A DNA stretch of 64,000 nucleotides from assembly GCF_021404465.1 (NCBI RefSeq), contig NZ_JABFTT010000005.1, positions 248,001-312,000 of the forward strand. The letters are read 5' to 3'. Below the pieces are notes generated by a model. That model searched no databases. It had not been told where the DNA came from and worked only from the letters and a program-made list of their open reading frames with translations. Position 1 is the stretch's first letter. Each line of letters starts with the position of its first letter. Positions 41,640 to 49,155 of this stretch are shown piece by piece. A program made the translations under genes and the position numbers. The DNA is from Billgrantia zhangzhouensis. GTDB lineage: Bacteria > Pseudomonadota > Gammaproteobacteria > Pseudomonadales > Halomonadaceae.

Positions 41640-44276
41640 ATGAGCAACTTTTCTTCAAGGCTAGAGATCGTCGTAGACAGTCGCACGGGGGAAAGGCGGC
41701 TCAAGTACTTCCGTGATGAGCTAGAGCGAACCGAGAAGTCCGGGGATCGGGCATTCGGTAGCATCACACAGGGCGTGAAAAACACCGTCAGCGCCCTGGG
41801 GCCGCTGGGCGGCATCGTGGCGTCGGCCTTCTCCGTCCGGCAGCTTACCCGCTACGCCGATGGCTGGTCAGACCTCAATGCCCGCGTGTTCAACGTCACC
41901 AAGGATGTCGGCCTGGCAGAGGAGACGATGCGCCGGATCTCCGACACCGCCCGCGTGACGTATTCCAACCTGGACCAGACAGCCGAGGCGTTCCTGAACA
42001 ACGCCACGACTCTGACAGAGCTGGGATTCAGCACAGAGCGGCAGCTTGATCTGTCCGACGCGCTGAACAACGCGCTGGTGATCTCGGCCACCAAGGGCCA
42101 GCAGGCACAGTCGGTCATGATGGCCCTGTCTCGCGCATTCGCCCTGGGCGAGCTGCGCGGCGACAACTTCAACAGCGTCATCCAGAACGGCGGGCGCATC
42201 GTGGAAGCCCTGGCCGATGGCCTCGGCGTCACTACCCTGGAGCTGCGCAAACTTGCCAGCGATGGCGTGCTGACCACCGAGCGCGTCGTTAACGCTCTCA
42301 CCTCGCAGATGGAGCAGTTGCGCAAGGAAGCCGAGGAGATGCCGGCCACCATCGGCGACGGCTTCACCCTGCTGGGCAACGCGACACAAGAGCTGGTCGG
42401 CACCTTTGATCGCTCGTTTGGCGTGTCTGAGGGCATCGCCGGGATTCTGGTCAGCACCGCCGACACCATGCGCGAGTCTGCGGACGCCATCGGCGACAAC
42501 CTGGAGACGATCGGCAACGTTGCTGCCGGCGTGGCCATCGTCGTTGGTGGGCGCTACGTGGGGGCAATCGGTGCATCGACCCTGGCCATGGGTCTAGCCC
42601 GCGTCGAGGCAATGCGGTATCAGGCCGCCCTGGCCAGCATGGCAGGCGTAAGCCGCACCGCTGCCGCCTCACAGGTTGCACTGGCTACTGCTGCCCGAGG
42701 AGCTGCCGGAGCCCTGGCGTTCGTTGGCGGCCCCCTAGGCGCCGCTGTGATCGCCGGTAGTGCCCTGTACTACTTCCGCGAAGAGTTAGGGCTGACCGGA
42801 GAGCGCCTTGATGGTGTGCAGAAAATCACCAATGAGGCCGAGGCTGCCATGAAGGGCCTCGAAGAGGCCATAGATGACAGTAGCTCGGCCGCACTGGATG
42901 CCAACTATCAGGAGCTGACGCAGCAACTATTCAATGTTGGGCGGGCTGCCGCTGCAGCGCGTGTTGAGCTTGCCGAGCTGGAGGCGCAGGAGGCTAAGCG
43001 CCGCAGCCAGGATAGTTCGTGGTGGCGCGGAGCGACTGGCGGGCATAGCTTCGAGCAGCGTGGCGAGGACATGTCTGCAATCGTTAGGGCAAGGGAGGAT
43101 CTGGCTGAGCTTGACCGGCTAGAGTCCGAGCTTTTCGAGAAGTTGGCGGCTAATGATGAGGCGAGGGAAGAGGCGGCTCGCCGCCGCGCCGAGCGTCAAC
43201 GAGTTCGGCAGCATAACCTTGATCGGGATAACAATAGCAATACCGAGACCACGCGCGACCTAACCAAGGCAGCCCGAGAGGCCGAACGCGAGCTTGAGCG
43301 TCTGGCGGGTGGCTTCCAGTCCCTCTATGACCGCTTGCGCCCCATAGAGGCCTCACAGCGCCGTTACCGGGATGACCAAGAGCTGATTAACCGGGCGGTA
43401 GAGGCTGGCTTGCTGCCGCTCGCTGAGCAGTCACGCCTGCTGCGGGAGTTGGAACGCGACTTCATGAATGCCGGTAATGCGGCTGAAGTGTATGGCTTCA
43501 CTGGTAGCGGCCTTAATGATCCAGAGCAACAGAGCTATTGGGAGCGCTGGCTAACTTCAGCAGAGACTGCTTTCACCGACTTTGACGCCATGGCTGCGAA
43601 CACCGCTGAGAGCTTTCAGCGTGGTTTCGGCAACGCCTTTGAAACAATGGTGTTTGATTCCAAGTCGGCAGGGGATGCCGCCCGAACCATGTTTGAAGGC
43701 GTGTCACGCACCGCAATCAATGCGCTCGGACAGATGGCCGGGCAGTGGCTCGTCTACCAGGGTATCCAACTGGCTACCGGACGCACGATGGAAGCGTCCG
43801 CCATCGCAGGAGCGGCCACCACCGGCACGGCCATCGCCTCAGCCTACGCCCCTGCCGCCACGATGGCCTCTCTCGCATCCTTCGGGGCGAACTCTGCCCC
43901 GGCCATGGCGGGTATCTCGTCTACGTTCGCACTGAGCAAGAGCTTGGCCCTGGCTGGCATGGCCCACGACGGCATTGACCGCGTACCGCGAGAAGGCACT
44001 TGGCTGCTCGACCGTGGCGAGCGCGTGATGAACCGCCCGCAGGCCGACCGGCTGGACCGCTACCTGGAACAACAAGAGAAAACCACCAAAGGCGCCGGCA
44101 CAGTGGCCCCGGTGGTGAACATCATCGAGGACGCCAGCAAGGCCGGACAGTCGAGCGCTAGGCAGGACGATGATGGCAAATGGGCAATCGACGTGTGGGT
44201 GGCGAACGTCGCCCAAGACGGCAGCGCTGCTCGCATGCTGGAACAAACCTATGGGCTGAGGAGGCAGGGTAGATAA
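41640..44276 (+). CDS. tail tape measure protein (lambda gpH-like)
   Basis: An 878-residue tape measure protein. Residues about 60-250 carry the conserved tape-measure N-terminal domain (MALSRAFALGELRGDNFNSV then IQNGGRIVEALADGLGV). Hydrophobic stretches lie near 280-380, a long helical charged region follows, and the C-terminus is of lambda gpH type (GMAHDGIDRVPREGTWLLDR then GERVMNRPQADRLDRYLEQQ). In tailed phages it sets tail length at about 0.15 nm per residue, which would be roughly 130 nm here. A tape measure without tail tube, terminator or tip genes is the oddest feature of this element. Confidence 0.92.
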   Translation: MSNFSSRLEIVVDSRTGERRLKYFRDELERTEKSGDRAFGSITQGVKNTVSALGPLGGIVASAFSVRQLTRYADGWSDLNARVFNVTKDVGLAEETMRRISDTARVTYSNLDQTAEAFLNNATTLTELGFSTERQLDLSDALNNALVISATKGQQAQSVMMALSRAFALGELRGDNFNSVIQNGGRIVEALADGLGVTTLELRKLASDGVLTTERVVNALTSQMEQLRKEAEEMPATIGDGFTLLGNATQELVGTFDRSFGVSEGIAGILVSTADTMRESADAIGDNLETIGNVAAGVAIVVGGRYVGAIGASTLAMGLARVEAMRYQAALASMAGVSRTAAASQVALATAARGAAGALAFVGGPLGAAVIAGSALYYFREELGLTGERLDGVQKITNEAEAAMKGLEEAIDDSSSAALDANYQELTQQLFNVGRAAAAARVELAELEAQEAKRRSQDSSWWRGATGGHSFEQRGEDMSAIVRAREDLAELDRLESELFEKLAANDEAREEAARRRAERQRVRQHNLDRDNNSNTETTRDLTKAAREAERELERLAGGFQSLYDRLRPIEASQRRYRDDQELINRAVEAGLLPLAEQSRLLRELERDFMNAGNAAEVYGFTGSGLNDPEQQSYWERWLTSAETAFTDFDAMAANTAESFQRGFGNAFETMVFDSKSAGDAARTMFEGVSRTAINALGQMAGQWLVYQGIQLATGRTMEASAIAGAATTGTAIASAYAPAATMASLASFGANSAPAMAGISSTFALSKSLALAGMAHDGIDRVPREGTWLLDRGERVMNRPQADRLDRYLEQQEKTTKGAGTVAPVVNIIEDASKAGQSSARQDDDGKWAIDVWVANVAQDGSAARMLEQTYGLRRQGR

Positions 44277-44680
44277 TGGCTTTCAGAGTCGATACATACG
44301 ACCCCGAGCTTTTCACCGCCGGCGTGTGGGAAGAGTTCCAGGGTGGGCGCTTCAAGATCGCCTACCACGGCAACACCGACTATCGCCAGGCGCTGAGCGA
44401 CCTAGGGAAACGATACCGCAAGCGCTACGGCGACGAGCTCACGCCAGAGCAGTCCGACGAAATGCACGCCGAGGCTATCGCCATGGGGCTGCTGAAGGAC
44501 TGGGAGAAAGTCGAGGCCACGGACCAGGACGGCAAGCCGGTTGACCTGGAGTACAGCGTCGAGAACGCCACCGCCGCACTGCTGGCCAACCTGGATCTGG
44601 TGAACTTCGTTGTTCGCCGGTCTCACGATCTGAGCCGTTTCAAGAGAGACCGAGACGATGAGCCGGCCAAGGGCGAATGA
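44276..44680 (+). CDS. hypothetical protein after the tape measure gene
   Basis: A 134-residue protein; the start overlaps the tape-measure stop by one base. It begins MAFRVDTYDPELFTAGVWEE and contains a helical block ENATAALLANLDLVNFVVRR. The segment LTPEQSDEMHAEAIAMGLLKDW and the acidic/basic end resemble small tail-assembly proteins in general style, but no family is recognised. The next gene begins inside it (23-base overlap). Confidence 0.72.
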   Translation: MAFRVDTYDPELFTAGVWEEFQGGRFKIAYHGNTDYRQALSDLGKRYRKRYGDELTPEQSDEMHAEAIAMGLLKDWEKVEATDQDGKPVDLEYSVENATAALLANLDLVNFVVRRSHDLSRFKRDRDDEPAKGE

Positions 44681-44825
44681 CCGCCGGCATCATGCCTACA
44701 TCGTCGTGAGGGGGCGCCGGTTGGCCACCCTTCACGGCGACGAGGTGCAGGAGCTGCGTGAACGCGCCCACGCCCAAGCCTGCCGCATGGGGCTGCACCG
44801 TGCTGTGGTGGAGATCGACCGATGA
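44658..44825 (+). CDS. small basic protein, 55 residues
   Basis: A 55-residue Arg/His-rich protein (MSRPRANDRRHHAYIVVRGR, then LATLHGDEVQELRERAHAQA) starting within the end of the previous gene and sharing ATGA with the next. It is too short for most gene finders. The overlap at both ends supports real translation. Function is unknown; a basic nucleic-acid-binding role is possible. Confidence 0.6.
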   Translation: MSRPRANDRRHHAYIVVRGRRLATLHGDEVQELRERAHAQACRMGLHRAVVEIDR

Positions 44826-45040
44826 GCAAGAACCGCCTGTTCCATGGAGCGCCGACTGTTCGGCTGATCGCCAGCGTTGAGCAAGCGACCGTCGATGCAG
44901 TAGATGAGGTGATCGGCTACCCGTACAACTCACCGCACCCGGCCAAGGGCAACCGCTCGGAGTTCGTCAGGATCGCCATAGAGAACGAGTTGGCACGCTG
45001 GTCTGATGATACTTCCCACCTAGAAAAGGGGCAGGAGTGA
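44822..45040 (+). CDS. small protein with ribbon-helix-helix-like segment
   Basis: A 72-residue protein. The segment TVRLIASVEQATVDAVDEVI then GNRSEFVRIAIENELARWSD has the strand-helix-helix order and the R-S-E-F-V-R-x-A-I motif of Arc/MetJ-type repressors, with an unusual loop (GYPYNSPHPAKG) between the helices. It is chained by ATGA to both neighbours. It may regulate the late genes of the element. Confidence 0.68.
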   Translation: MSKNRLFHGAPTVRLIASVEQATVDAVDEVIGYPYNSPHPAKGNRSEFVRIAIENELARWSDDTSHLEKGQE

Positions 45041-45177
45041 TGATTTCTTCAGTCCTGAAAAAGAATCGTCGTTTATCAAAGCCCGCCTTCACGCAGCATC
45101 TTCACGCGCTGGTATCCATGCCGGTATCCACCGCAAGGCAGGTTTCCACCGAGGTTTCCAGCAGGAGGCCAGTATGA
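45040..45177 (+). CDS. possible 45-residue protein in an overlapping gene chain
   Basis: An ATG at 45040 overlaps the preceding TGA and opens 45 codons ending 45177, overlapping the next ATG (45174). The DNA inside has short repeats (GGTATCCA twice, then GGTTTCCA twice), giving a Val-Ser-rich tail. It follows the ATGA chain of its neighbours but has no family, so support is from architecture only. Confidence 0.45.
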   Translation: MISSVLKKNRRLSKPAFTQHLHALVSMPVSTARQVSTEVSSRRPV

Positions 45178-45491
45178 GCGGCAGCCAAGACGAGCTGAGA
45201 CAGCGCTGGAAAGCTGCCTGTAAGGCGATGCGCAAAGGGGTAAGGGTAGACCTGGCCGAGTTCGCCGAGCTGCGCTGTGGGGCTAAGACGCGAGCAGGAA
45301 CGCCATGTAAGCGCCGCGACCTATTCGCCAGTGGACGCTGCAGGATGCATGGGGGCATGTCCACCGGCCCGAAGAGCGGCCCAAGAGCCAAGATCGTGCA
45401 GCCGGCGCCGCCAGAGGAGCCCTACAACCCGGCAGACAACCCGGAGCTGATGCGGCTGATCAATGCCCAGCTTGAGCACTGCACGCTGTAA
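45174..45491 (+). CDS. HGGxSTGP-motif Cys/His protein
   Basis: A 105-residue basic protein. The core CGAKTRAGTPCKRRDLFASG then RCRMHGGMSTGPKSGPRAKI is the Cys/His motif seen in many phage, transposon and plasmid proteins (HGGxSTGP). Two Cys near each other plus Cys-x-x-His could bind a metal ion. The N-terminal helix (DELRQRWKAACKAMRKGVRV) and an acidic/proline C-terminus flank it. Biochemical function is unknown. It ends the chained block of small genes. Confidence 0.75.
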   Translation: MSGSQDELRQRWKAACKAMRKGVRVDLAEFAELRCGAKTRAGTPCKRRDLFASGRCRMHGGMSTGPKSGPRAKIVQPAPPEEPYNPADNPELMRLINAQLEHCTL

Positions 45492-45732
45492 AGCCCATGG
45501 ATGCTTGAGAAAAGTATAGATTCGCGCCGAGGTTCGCAGCCTCGGTTCGCAGCAGAACACCGCGATGGTGGACTAGGAAGTTGTCATGAATGGCCAGGAT
45601 GGCCGGGGGGATAAGTCGTGAGTGCCCCATGGGAGTAAAAACCGCGACCTGTGCCCGTCATTGCCCCTGCGGGGTGGTGGCGGGCATTCTATTGTTAGGG
45701 TGTGTCACAAATAAAAACGAGGGGGGTGTGGT
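45492..45732. other. 241-base spacer before the last gene of the element
   Basis: Nothing convincing is coded. A frame beginning near 45590 contains a hydrophobic, lipobox-like patch (VVAGILLLGC) but runs on out of frame into the next gene and lacks a good start. The stretch probably carries the promoter of the gene at 45733. Confidence 0.4.
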
Positions 45733-46092
45733 ATGTTCGGCTCATTCAAGATCCATGCAGGTGACTTTGGCGAGAAGAAGGACGCGCAGTTCGTCGCCAA
45801 GACCTTCCTGATGCCCAAACCAGGGGCTTTTTGGGGTCAGGAGAAATACGACATCAGCCAGGTGGAAGTGCTCGAACAGGCGAGCGAGGAGAACGTTAAG
45901 CGCCTCGGTGGTACGGTTGGCTGGGGTGTGGCAGGTGCTGCGCTACTCGGCCCTGTAGGGCTGCTGGCTGGCCTTCTGGTGGGCGGCAGAGGAAAGGACG
46001 TGACTTTCATCGTGCAGTTCATGGACGGCAAGAAGGCGCTCTGCACGGCGTCCAGCAAGGTTTACACCCAGATCCTTGCGGCCAGGTTCTAA
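45733..46092 (+). CDS. hypothetical protein with Gly-rich hydrophobic hairpin
   Basis: A 119-residue protein. It has a soluble N-terminal part (MFGSFKIHAGDFGEKKDAQF) and a central Gly/Ala/Leu-rich hydrophobic segment (LGGTVGWGVAGAALLGPVGL then LAGLLVGGRGKDVTFIVQF), with C-terminal beta strands. Similar small proteins occur in mobile islands and phages with unknown role. The hydrophobic hairpin recalls holins or membrane-associated stress proteins, but charge distribution does not settle this. It is the last gene before the right end. Confidence 0.72.
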   Translation: MFGSFKIHAGDFGEKKDAQFVAKTFLMPKPGAFWGQEKYDISQVEVLEQASEENVKRLGGTVGWGVAGAALLGPVGLLAGLLVGGRGKDVTFIVQFMDGKKALCTASSKVYTQILAARF

Positions 46093-46142
46093 CTTGCTTG
46101 CAGCCTCTACCTGCGAAAAGGTGTATTCGACCCAGCAAAACA

Positions 46143-46184
46143 AAACCGCCTCATCTGTACCGTTTTCGGTTTGATGGGCGGTTT
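46143..46184. terminator. branched hairpin at the right end of the element
   Basis: AAACCGCC (46143-46150) pairs with GGCGGTTT (46177-46184), with an inner hairpin ACCG-TTTT-CGGT at 46159-46170. It can end the rightward transcript of the last element gene. On the other strand it can end the tRNA-Ser transcript, whose original terminator was displaced by the insertion. Confidence 0.65.
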
Positions 46185-46234
46185 GTTGGGTTGCCTAGAA
46201 AAACGCTTCTAAGCACCTGATAAAACAGGGTAAA

Positions 46235-46248
46235 TGGCGGAGGGGGAG
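46235..46248. repeat. right attachment repeat (attR core, inside tRNA-Ser)
   Basis: TGGCGGAGGGGGAG is the complement of the tRNA 3' end including CCA and equals 32245-32258. Because the tRNA sequence is complete on this side, the element restores the gene on integration. Confidence 0.85.
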
Positions 46249-46322
46249 GGATTCGAACCCTCGATGCCTTTCGACATACACACTTTCCAGGCGTGCTCCT
46301 TCGACCACTCGGACACCCCTCC
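46235..46322 (-). tRNA. tRNA-Ser(GGA)
   Basis: An 88-nt class II tRNA with a long variable arm. The 5' end reads GGAGGGGTGTCCGAGTGG. The anticodon loop is CTGGAAA, so the anticodon is GGA, reading UCC and UCU. The T arm is GAGGGTTCGAATCCCTC and the gene-encoded 3' end is CCGCCA. It is the integration target of the neighbouring element. Confidence 0.97.
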
Positions 46323-46428
46323 ACATTGTGGTCCTCACGCCTTTTGGCTGCGCCATGTGCGTCAGAACGGCGCAAAGTCTAACGGCTTAAGTGCGCGTTT
46401 GCAAGCCGGTTTTTCGGCCTGGCCGCAT

Positions 46429-46932
46429 TCAGCCAGCGGACAGCACGACGTAGTCGCCGTGGGCTTCCAGGCATAGGGTGTCGCAGCACCAGAGCTGCTT
46501 CACCAGACTGATCCGGCCACGCCCACGGCTCGCCAAGCGCTCGGCCAAGGCGGCAGGCCCCTGCTCACTCTGCGCAACGCATGTCAGGCGGTAGTTGCCC
46601 GTGACGGGCGCCAGGAAGCGCTGGCTGGCCTCGGCCACGACGACGTCGCGAGCGTAGCCACGCTCGCGCAGCCACAGAGTGACCCAGCACCAGCCCAGCA
46701 GGGTGATCTGGGCGGTCAACGCCCCGCCGAAACCGGTGCCTTTGTCGTTGAGGTTGGGTTCGAGGGCAAGCTCCCACACCAGGCTCTCCCCTTCCCAACG
46801 CATCTCGCGAATGCCCAGGTGCGCGACCATGGGGATGGCCTCGGCCAACCAAGTGTGGAACGCCTGCGGCTCGTCGCGCTGGCCGGGTTCGGGCAGCGGC
46901 AGACGCGGGTGGGGGACACCGGCTTCTCGCAT
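46429..46932 (-). CDS. YiiD C-terminal-type thioesterase (hot-dog fold)
   Basis: A 167-residue protein of the YiiD_C/4HBT-like hot-dog family. Typical elements are FHTWLAEAIPMVAHLGIRE, LEPNLNDKGTGFGGALTAQI (substrate pocket and long helix) and RDVVVAEASQRFLAPVTGNY. These enzymes hydrolyse acyl-CoA or acyl-carrier substrates; E. coli YiiD fuses this domain to an acetyltransferase, absent here. It lies five bases downstream of the nitroreductase gene in the same direction, so they are probably co-transcribed. Confidence 0.85.
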   Translation of the reverse strand: MREAGVPHPRLPLPEPGQRDEPQAFHTWLAEAIPMVAHLGIREMRWEGESLVWELALEPNLNDKGTGFGGALTAQITLLGWCWVTLWLRERGYARDVVVAEASQRFLAPVTGNYRLTCVAQSEQGPAALAERLASRGRGRISLVKQLWCCDTLCLEAHGDYVVLSAG

Positions 46933-46937
46933 GGCAT

Positions 46938-47498
46938 TCAGGTCCAGCGTTCGACGAAGTCGCTGATGCGATGCTCGGCGATGGGCTTGTGGCGTCCGCC
47001 GAGCTGCCCCAGGTAGACGAAGGCGATCAGCTCATCCTCCTCCGCCAAACCGAGCCCCTTGCGCACGGTGGGGTCAAAGGCGTACTTGCCGCTGCGACAC
47101 ATCGCGCCGAGCCCTTGAGCGTGAGCGGCCAACAAAATGCCGTGGGCGGCGCAGCCAGCGGAGATCACCTGCTCGATCCTGGGCACTTGGGGCACGTCCG
47201 GGGTGACCTTGGCCACCACTGCGATGACCATGGGAGCGCGCAGCGGCTTCTTGCGTGCAGCATCCAGGGCAGCATCCTCGATGCTCGGGTCCTCGCGATA
47301 CTCGGCTTCGGCGAACAGCTCACCCAGCCGCTCGAGGCCCTCACCGGAAAACTCGATGAAGCGCCAGGGGCGCAGCTCCTTGTGATCAGGCGCGCGCAGC
47401 GCGGCGCGATAGATCGCCTCCATCTGCTCGGGGCTCGGCGCCGGCCCCATCAACTTGCCCATGGAGCTACGCTCATGCAGCAGGGTCATCGCATCCAT
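46938..47498 (-). CDS. nitroreductase family protein (YdjA-like)
   Basis: A 186-residue FMN enzyme. The ATG at 47498 has a GGAGAG site. LLHERSSMGKLMGPAPSPEQ at the N-terminus, YRAALRAPDHKELRPWRF (flavin phosphate site) and CAAHGILLAAHAQGLGAMCR are the YdjA-type hallmarks. Members are short nitroreductases that form homodimers and reduce nitro or quinone compounds with NAD(P)H; the natural substrate of YdjA is unknown. Confidence 0.9.
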   Translation of the reverse strand: MDAMTLLHERSSMGKLMGPAPSPEQMEAIYRAALRAPDHKELRPWRFIEFSGEGLERLGELFAEAEYREDPSIEDAALDAARKKPLRAPMVIAVVAKVTPDVPQVPRIEQVISAGCAAHGILLAAHAQGLGAMCRSGKYAFDPTVRKGLGLAEEDELIAFVYLGQLGGRHKPIAEHRISDFVERWT

Positions 47499-47541
47499 GT
47501 TGCTCTCCTCTCGAGTCTTTCTCGGCACTCTACCCAAGGCG

Positions 47542-48378
47542 CTACTGGCGCGCCAGGCGCAGCGGCTCAGGCGGGCGCTCGCCGGGAGTGGCGCGCCAGG
47601 GGCTGATGTCGAGCCCGCCGCGGCGCACGTAGCGCGCCAGCACCAGCAGCCGCTCGGGCTTCGCCCTGGCCATCAGGTCGGTGAAGATGTGCTCGACGCA
47701 GTGCTCGTGGAAGTCCTGATGCTGGCGATAACCGATCAGATAGCGCAGCAGGCCCTCGCGGTCGAGTTTGGGACCACGATAGCGAATCAGCACGCTGCCC
47801 CAGTCGGGCTGGCCGGTGACCGGGCAGTTGGACTTGAGCAAGTGCGAGTAAAGCGTTTCCTCGACGATCTCCTCACCGGCTTCGAGGTGCTCGGCGCTGG
47901 GCGTGTAGTCGTCGATCTCGATGTCGAGTTCGTCCAGGCACTCGCCCGGCAGCCGACATACCGCAAGCACCGCGTCATCGACGTCGAACAGTTCGACGGC
48001 CACCGGAGCGCCGGCCGCCTGCGCCAGATCACGCTCGAGAGTCTCGATCACCTGCTCGCGGCTATCGAAGCGGGTCTGGTTGAAGCTATTGAGATAGAGC
48101 TTCCAGGACTTCGACTCGATCAGGTTGGGCGATTCGGCCGGCAGGCGGAAGCGTGCCACGGCGACCAGCGGCTTGCCGCGAGCGTTGAGCCAGCTGACCT
48201 CGAAGGCGTGCCACTCGTCCTCGCCAACGAAGGGCAACCTGTCCTCCTCGATACCCAACGGCGCACGGTTGGCGGCGCGGGGAATGGGATAGAGCAGCCC
48301 GGCATCGTAGTGTTCCGGGTAGGCGGACTCGCGCCCCAAAGGGGCATGTTCAAGCGTTTCAGGGCGATAGTGATTCAT
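47542..48378 (-). CDS. queF: NADPH-dependent 7-cyano-7-deazaguanine (preQ0) reductase, long form
   Basis: A 278-residue bimodular QueF of the YqcD type. The catalytic Cys185 is in SNCPVTGQPDW, which forms the thioimide with preQ0. The QueF motif ESKSWKLYLNSF is at residues 88-99, and the second half carries HQDFHEHCVEHIF. It reduces preQ0 to preQ1 in queuosine biosynthesis. Length matches the E. coli enzyme (about 280). No other que gene is adjacent. The following ABC exporter genes are only three bases upstream, an arrangement that looks like coincidental packing. Confidence 0.95.
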   Translation of the reverse strand: MNHYRPETLEHAPLGRESAYPEHYDAGLLYPIPRAANRAPLGIEEDRLPFVGEDEWHAFEVSWLNARGKPLVAVARFRLPAESPNLIESKSWKLYLNSFNQTRFDSREQVIETLERDLAQAAGAPVAVELFDVDDAVLAVCRLPGECLDELDIEIDDYTPSAEHLEAGEEIVEETLYSHLLKSNCPVTGQPDWGSVLIRYRGPKLDREGLLRYLIGYRQHQDFHEHCVEHIFTDLMARAKPERLLVLARYVRRGGLDISPWRATPGERPPEPLRLARQ

Positions 48379-48381
48379 TAT

Positions 48382-49155
48382 TCAGCTTCTAATACCCTTG
48401 CCCTGCTCCAACATCCACAACGCGATGGCGAAGAGCACGACGATGAAAGCAACGATGGCGGCCAACGCCCAGCCCACCGGGATATCGGAGACACCGAGAA
48501 AACCGTGGCGGAACACGTTGACCATGTAAAGTATCGGATTGAGCAGCGAGGCATTCTGCCAGAAAGTCGGCAGCAGCGAGATCGAGTAGAACACCCCACC
48601 CAGATAGGTCAGCGGCGTGAGCACGAAGGTCGGCACAATGGACACGTCGTCGAACTTGTTGGCCAGCAGCGCATTGATGAAACCACCAATGGAGAACAGC
48701 GCCGCGGTGAGTACCACCACACCAAGGGTCAGCAGCGGATGCGCCACGCTGATGCGGGTGAAGAACAGCGACACGAGGGTGACGATTGCCCCCACGCCCA
48801 GGCCACGGGCCATGCCCCCGAGCACGAAGCCGGCGAGAATCACCCAGTTGGGCATTGGCGAGACCATCATCTCCTCCACGCTACGCTGGAACTTGTTGGA
48901 GAAGAAGCTCGAGGCCACGTTGGAGTAGCTATTAGTGATCACCGCCATCATGATCAGCCCCGGGACGATGAAGTCCATGTAGCTGAATCCGTCCATCTCA
49001 CCGATACGGGAGCCGATCAGGCTGCCGAAGATGATGAAGTACATGGCCATGGTGATCGAGGGCGGCAGCAGGGTCTGCGGCCAGATCCGCGTGAAGCGCT
49101 TGATCTCCTTGAGTACCAGGGTCCAGAGAGCGATGGCGACCTGAGTGGCGCTCAT
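48382..49155 (-). CDS. ABC-2 type exporter permease (YadH-like)
   Basis: A 257-residue inner-membrane protein with six hydrophobic segments and the ABC-2 signature region (FIVPGLIMMAVITNSYSNVA, SSFFSNKFQRSVEEMMVSPM and LTYLGGVFYSISLLPTFWQN). This is the YadH/NodJ-type. It forms a dimer with two copies of the adjacent ATPase. The substrate of YadGH is not established. Its start overlaps the ATPase stop by four bases. Confidence 0.92.
   Translation of the reverse strand: MSATQVAIALWTLVLKEIKRFTRIWPQTLLPPSITMAMYFIIFGSLIGSRIGEMDGFSYMDFIVPGLIMMAVITNSYSNVASSFFSNKFQRSVEEMMVSPMPNWVILAGFVLGGMARGLGVGAIVTLVSLFFTRISVAHPLLTLGVVVLTAALFSIGGFINALLANKFDDVSIVPTFVLTPLTYLGGVFYSISLLPTFWQNASLLNPILYMVNVFRHGFLGVSDIPVGWALAAIVAFIVVLFAIALWMLEQGKGIRS

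Larger units (their letters stand above)
32245..46248. mobile_element. integrated tRNA-Ser element, probable SOS-inducible phage satellite
   Basis: The element is bounded by 14-bp direct repeats and inserted in the 3' end of tRNA-Ser(GGA). Its modules from left to right are a P4-type tyrosine integrase, a lone AT-rich gene, an AlpA-like protein, two winged-helix proteins, an iteron-like array, a ribbon-helix-helix protein, small hypotheticals, and two cargo-like envelope proteins. A promoter with a LexA-type box follows, then scaffold, major capsid, tape measure and many tiny genes. At 14.0 kb it is too small for a complete tailed phage. Missing by inspection are both terminase subunits, portal, prohead protease, head-tail connectors, tail tube, baseplate or fibres, and lysis genes. 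That pattern indicates a satellite or a trimmed prophage; intact reading frames and att sites favour a satellite. Confidence 0.85.

Noticed and set aside
45590..45811. Possible small lipoprotein with LLLGC
   Set aside because: The frame continues into the start of the next gene in the wrong phase and has no convincing start context.
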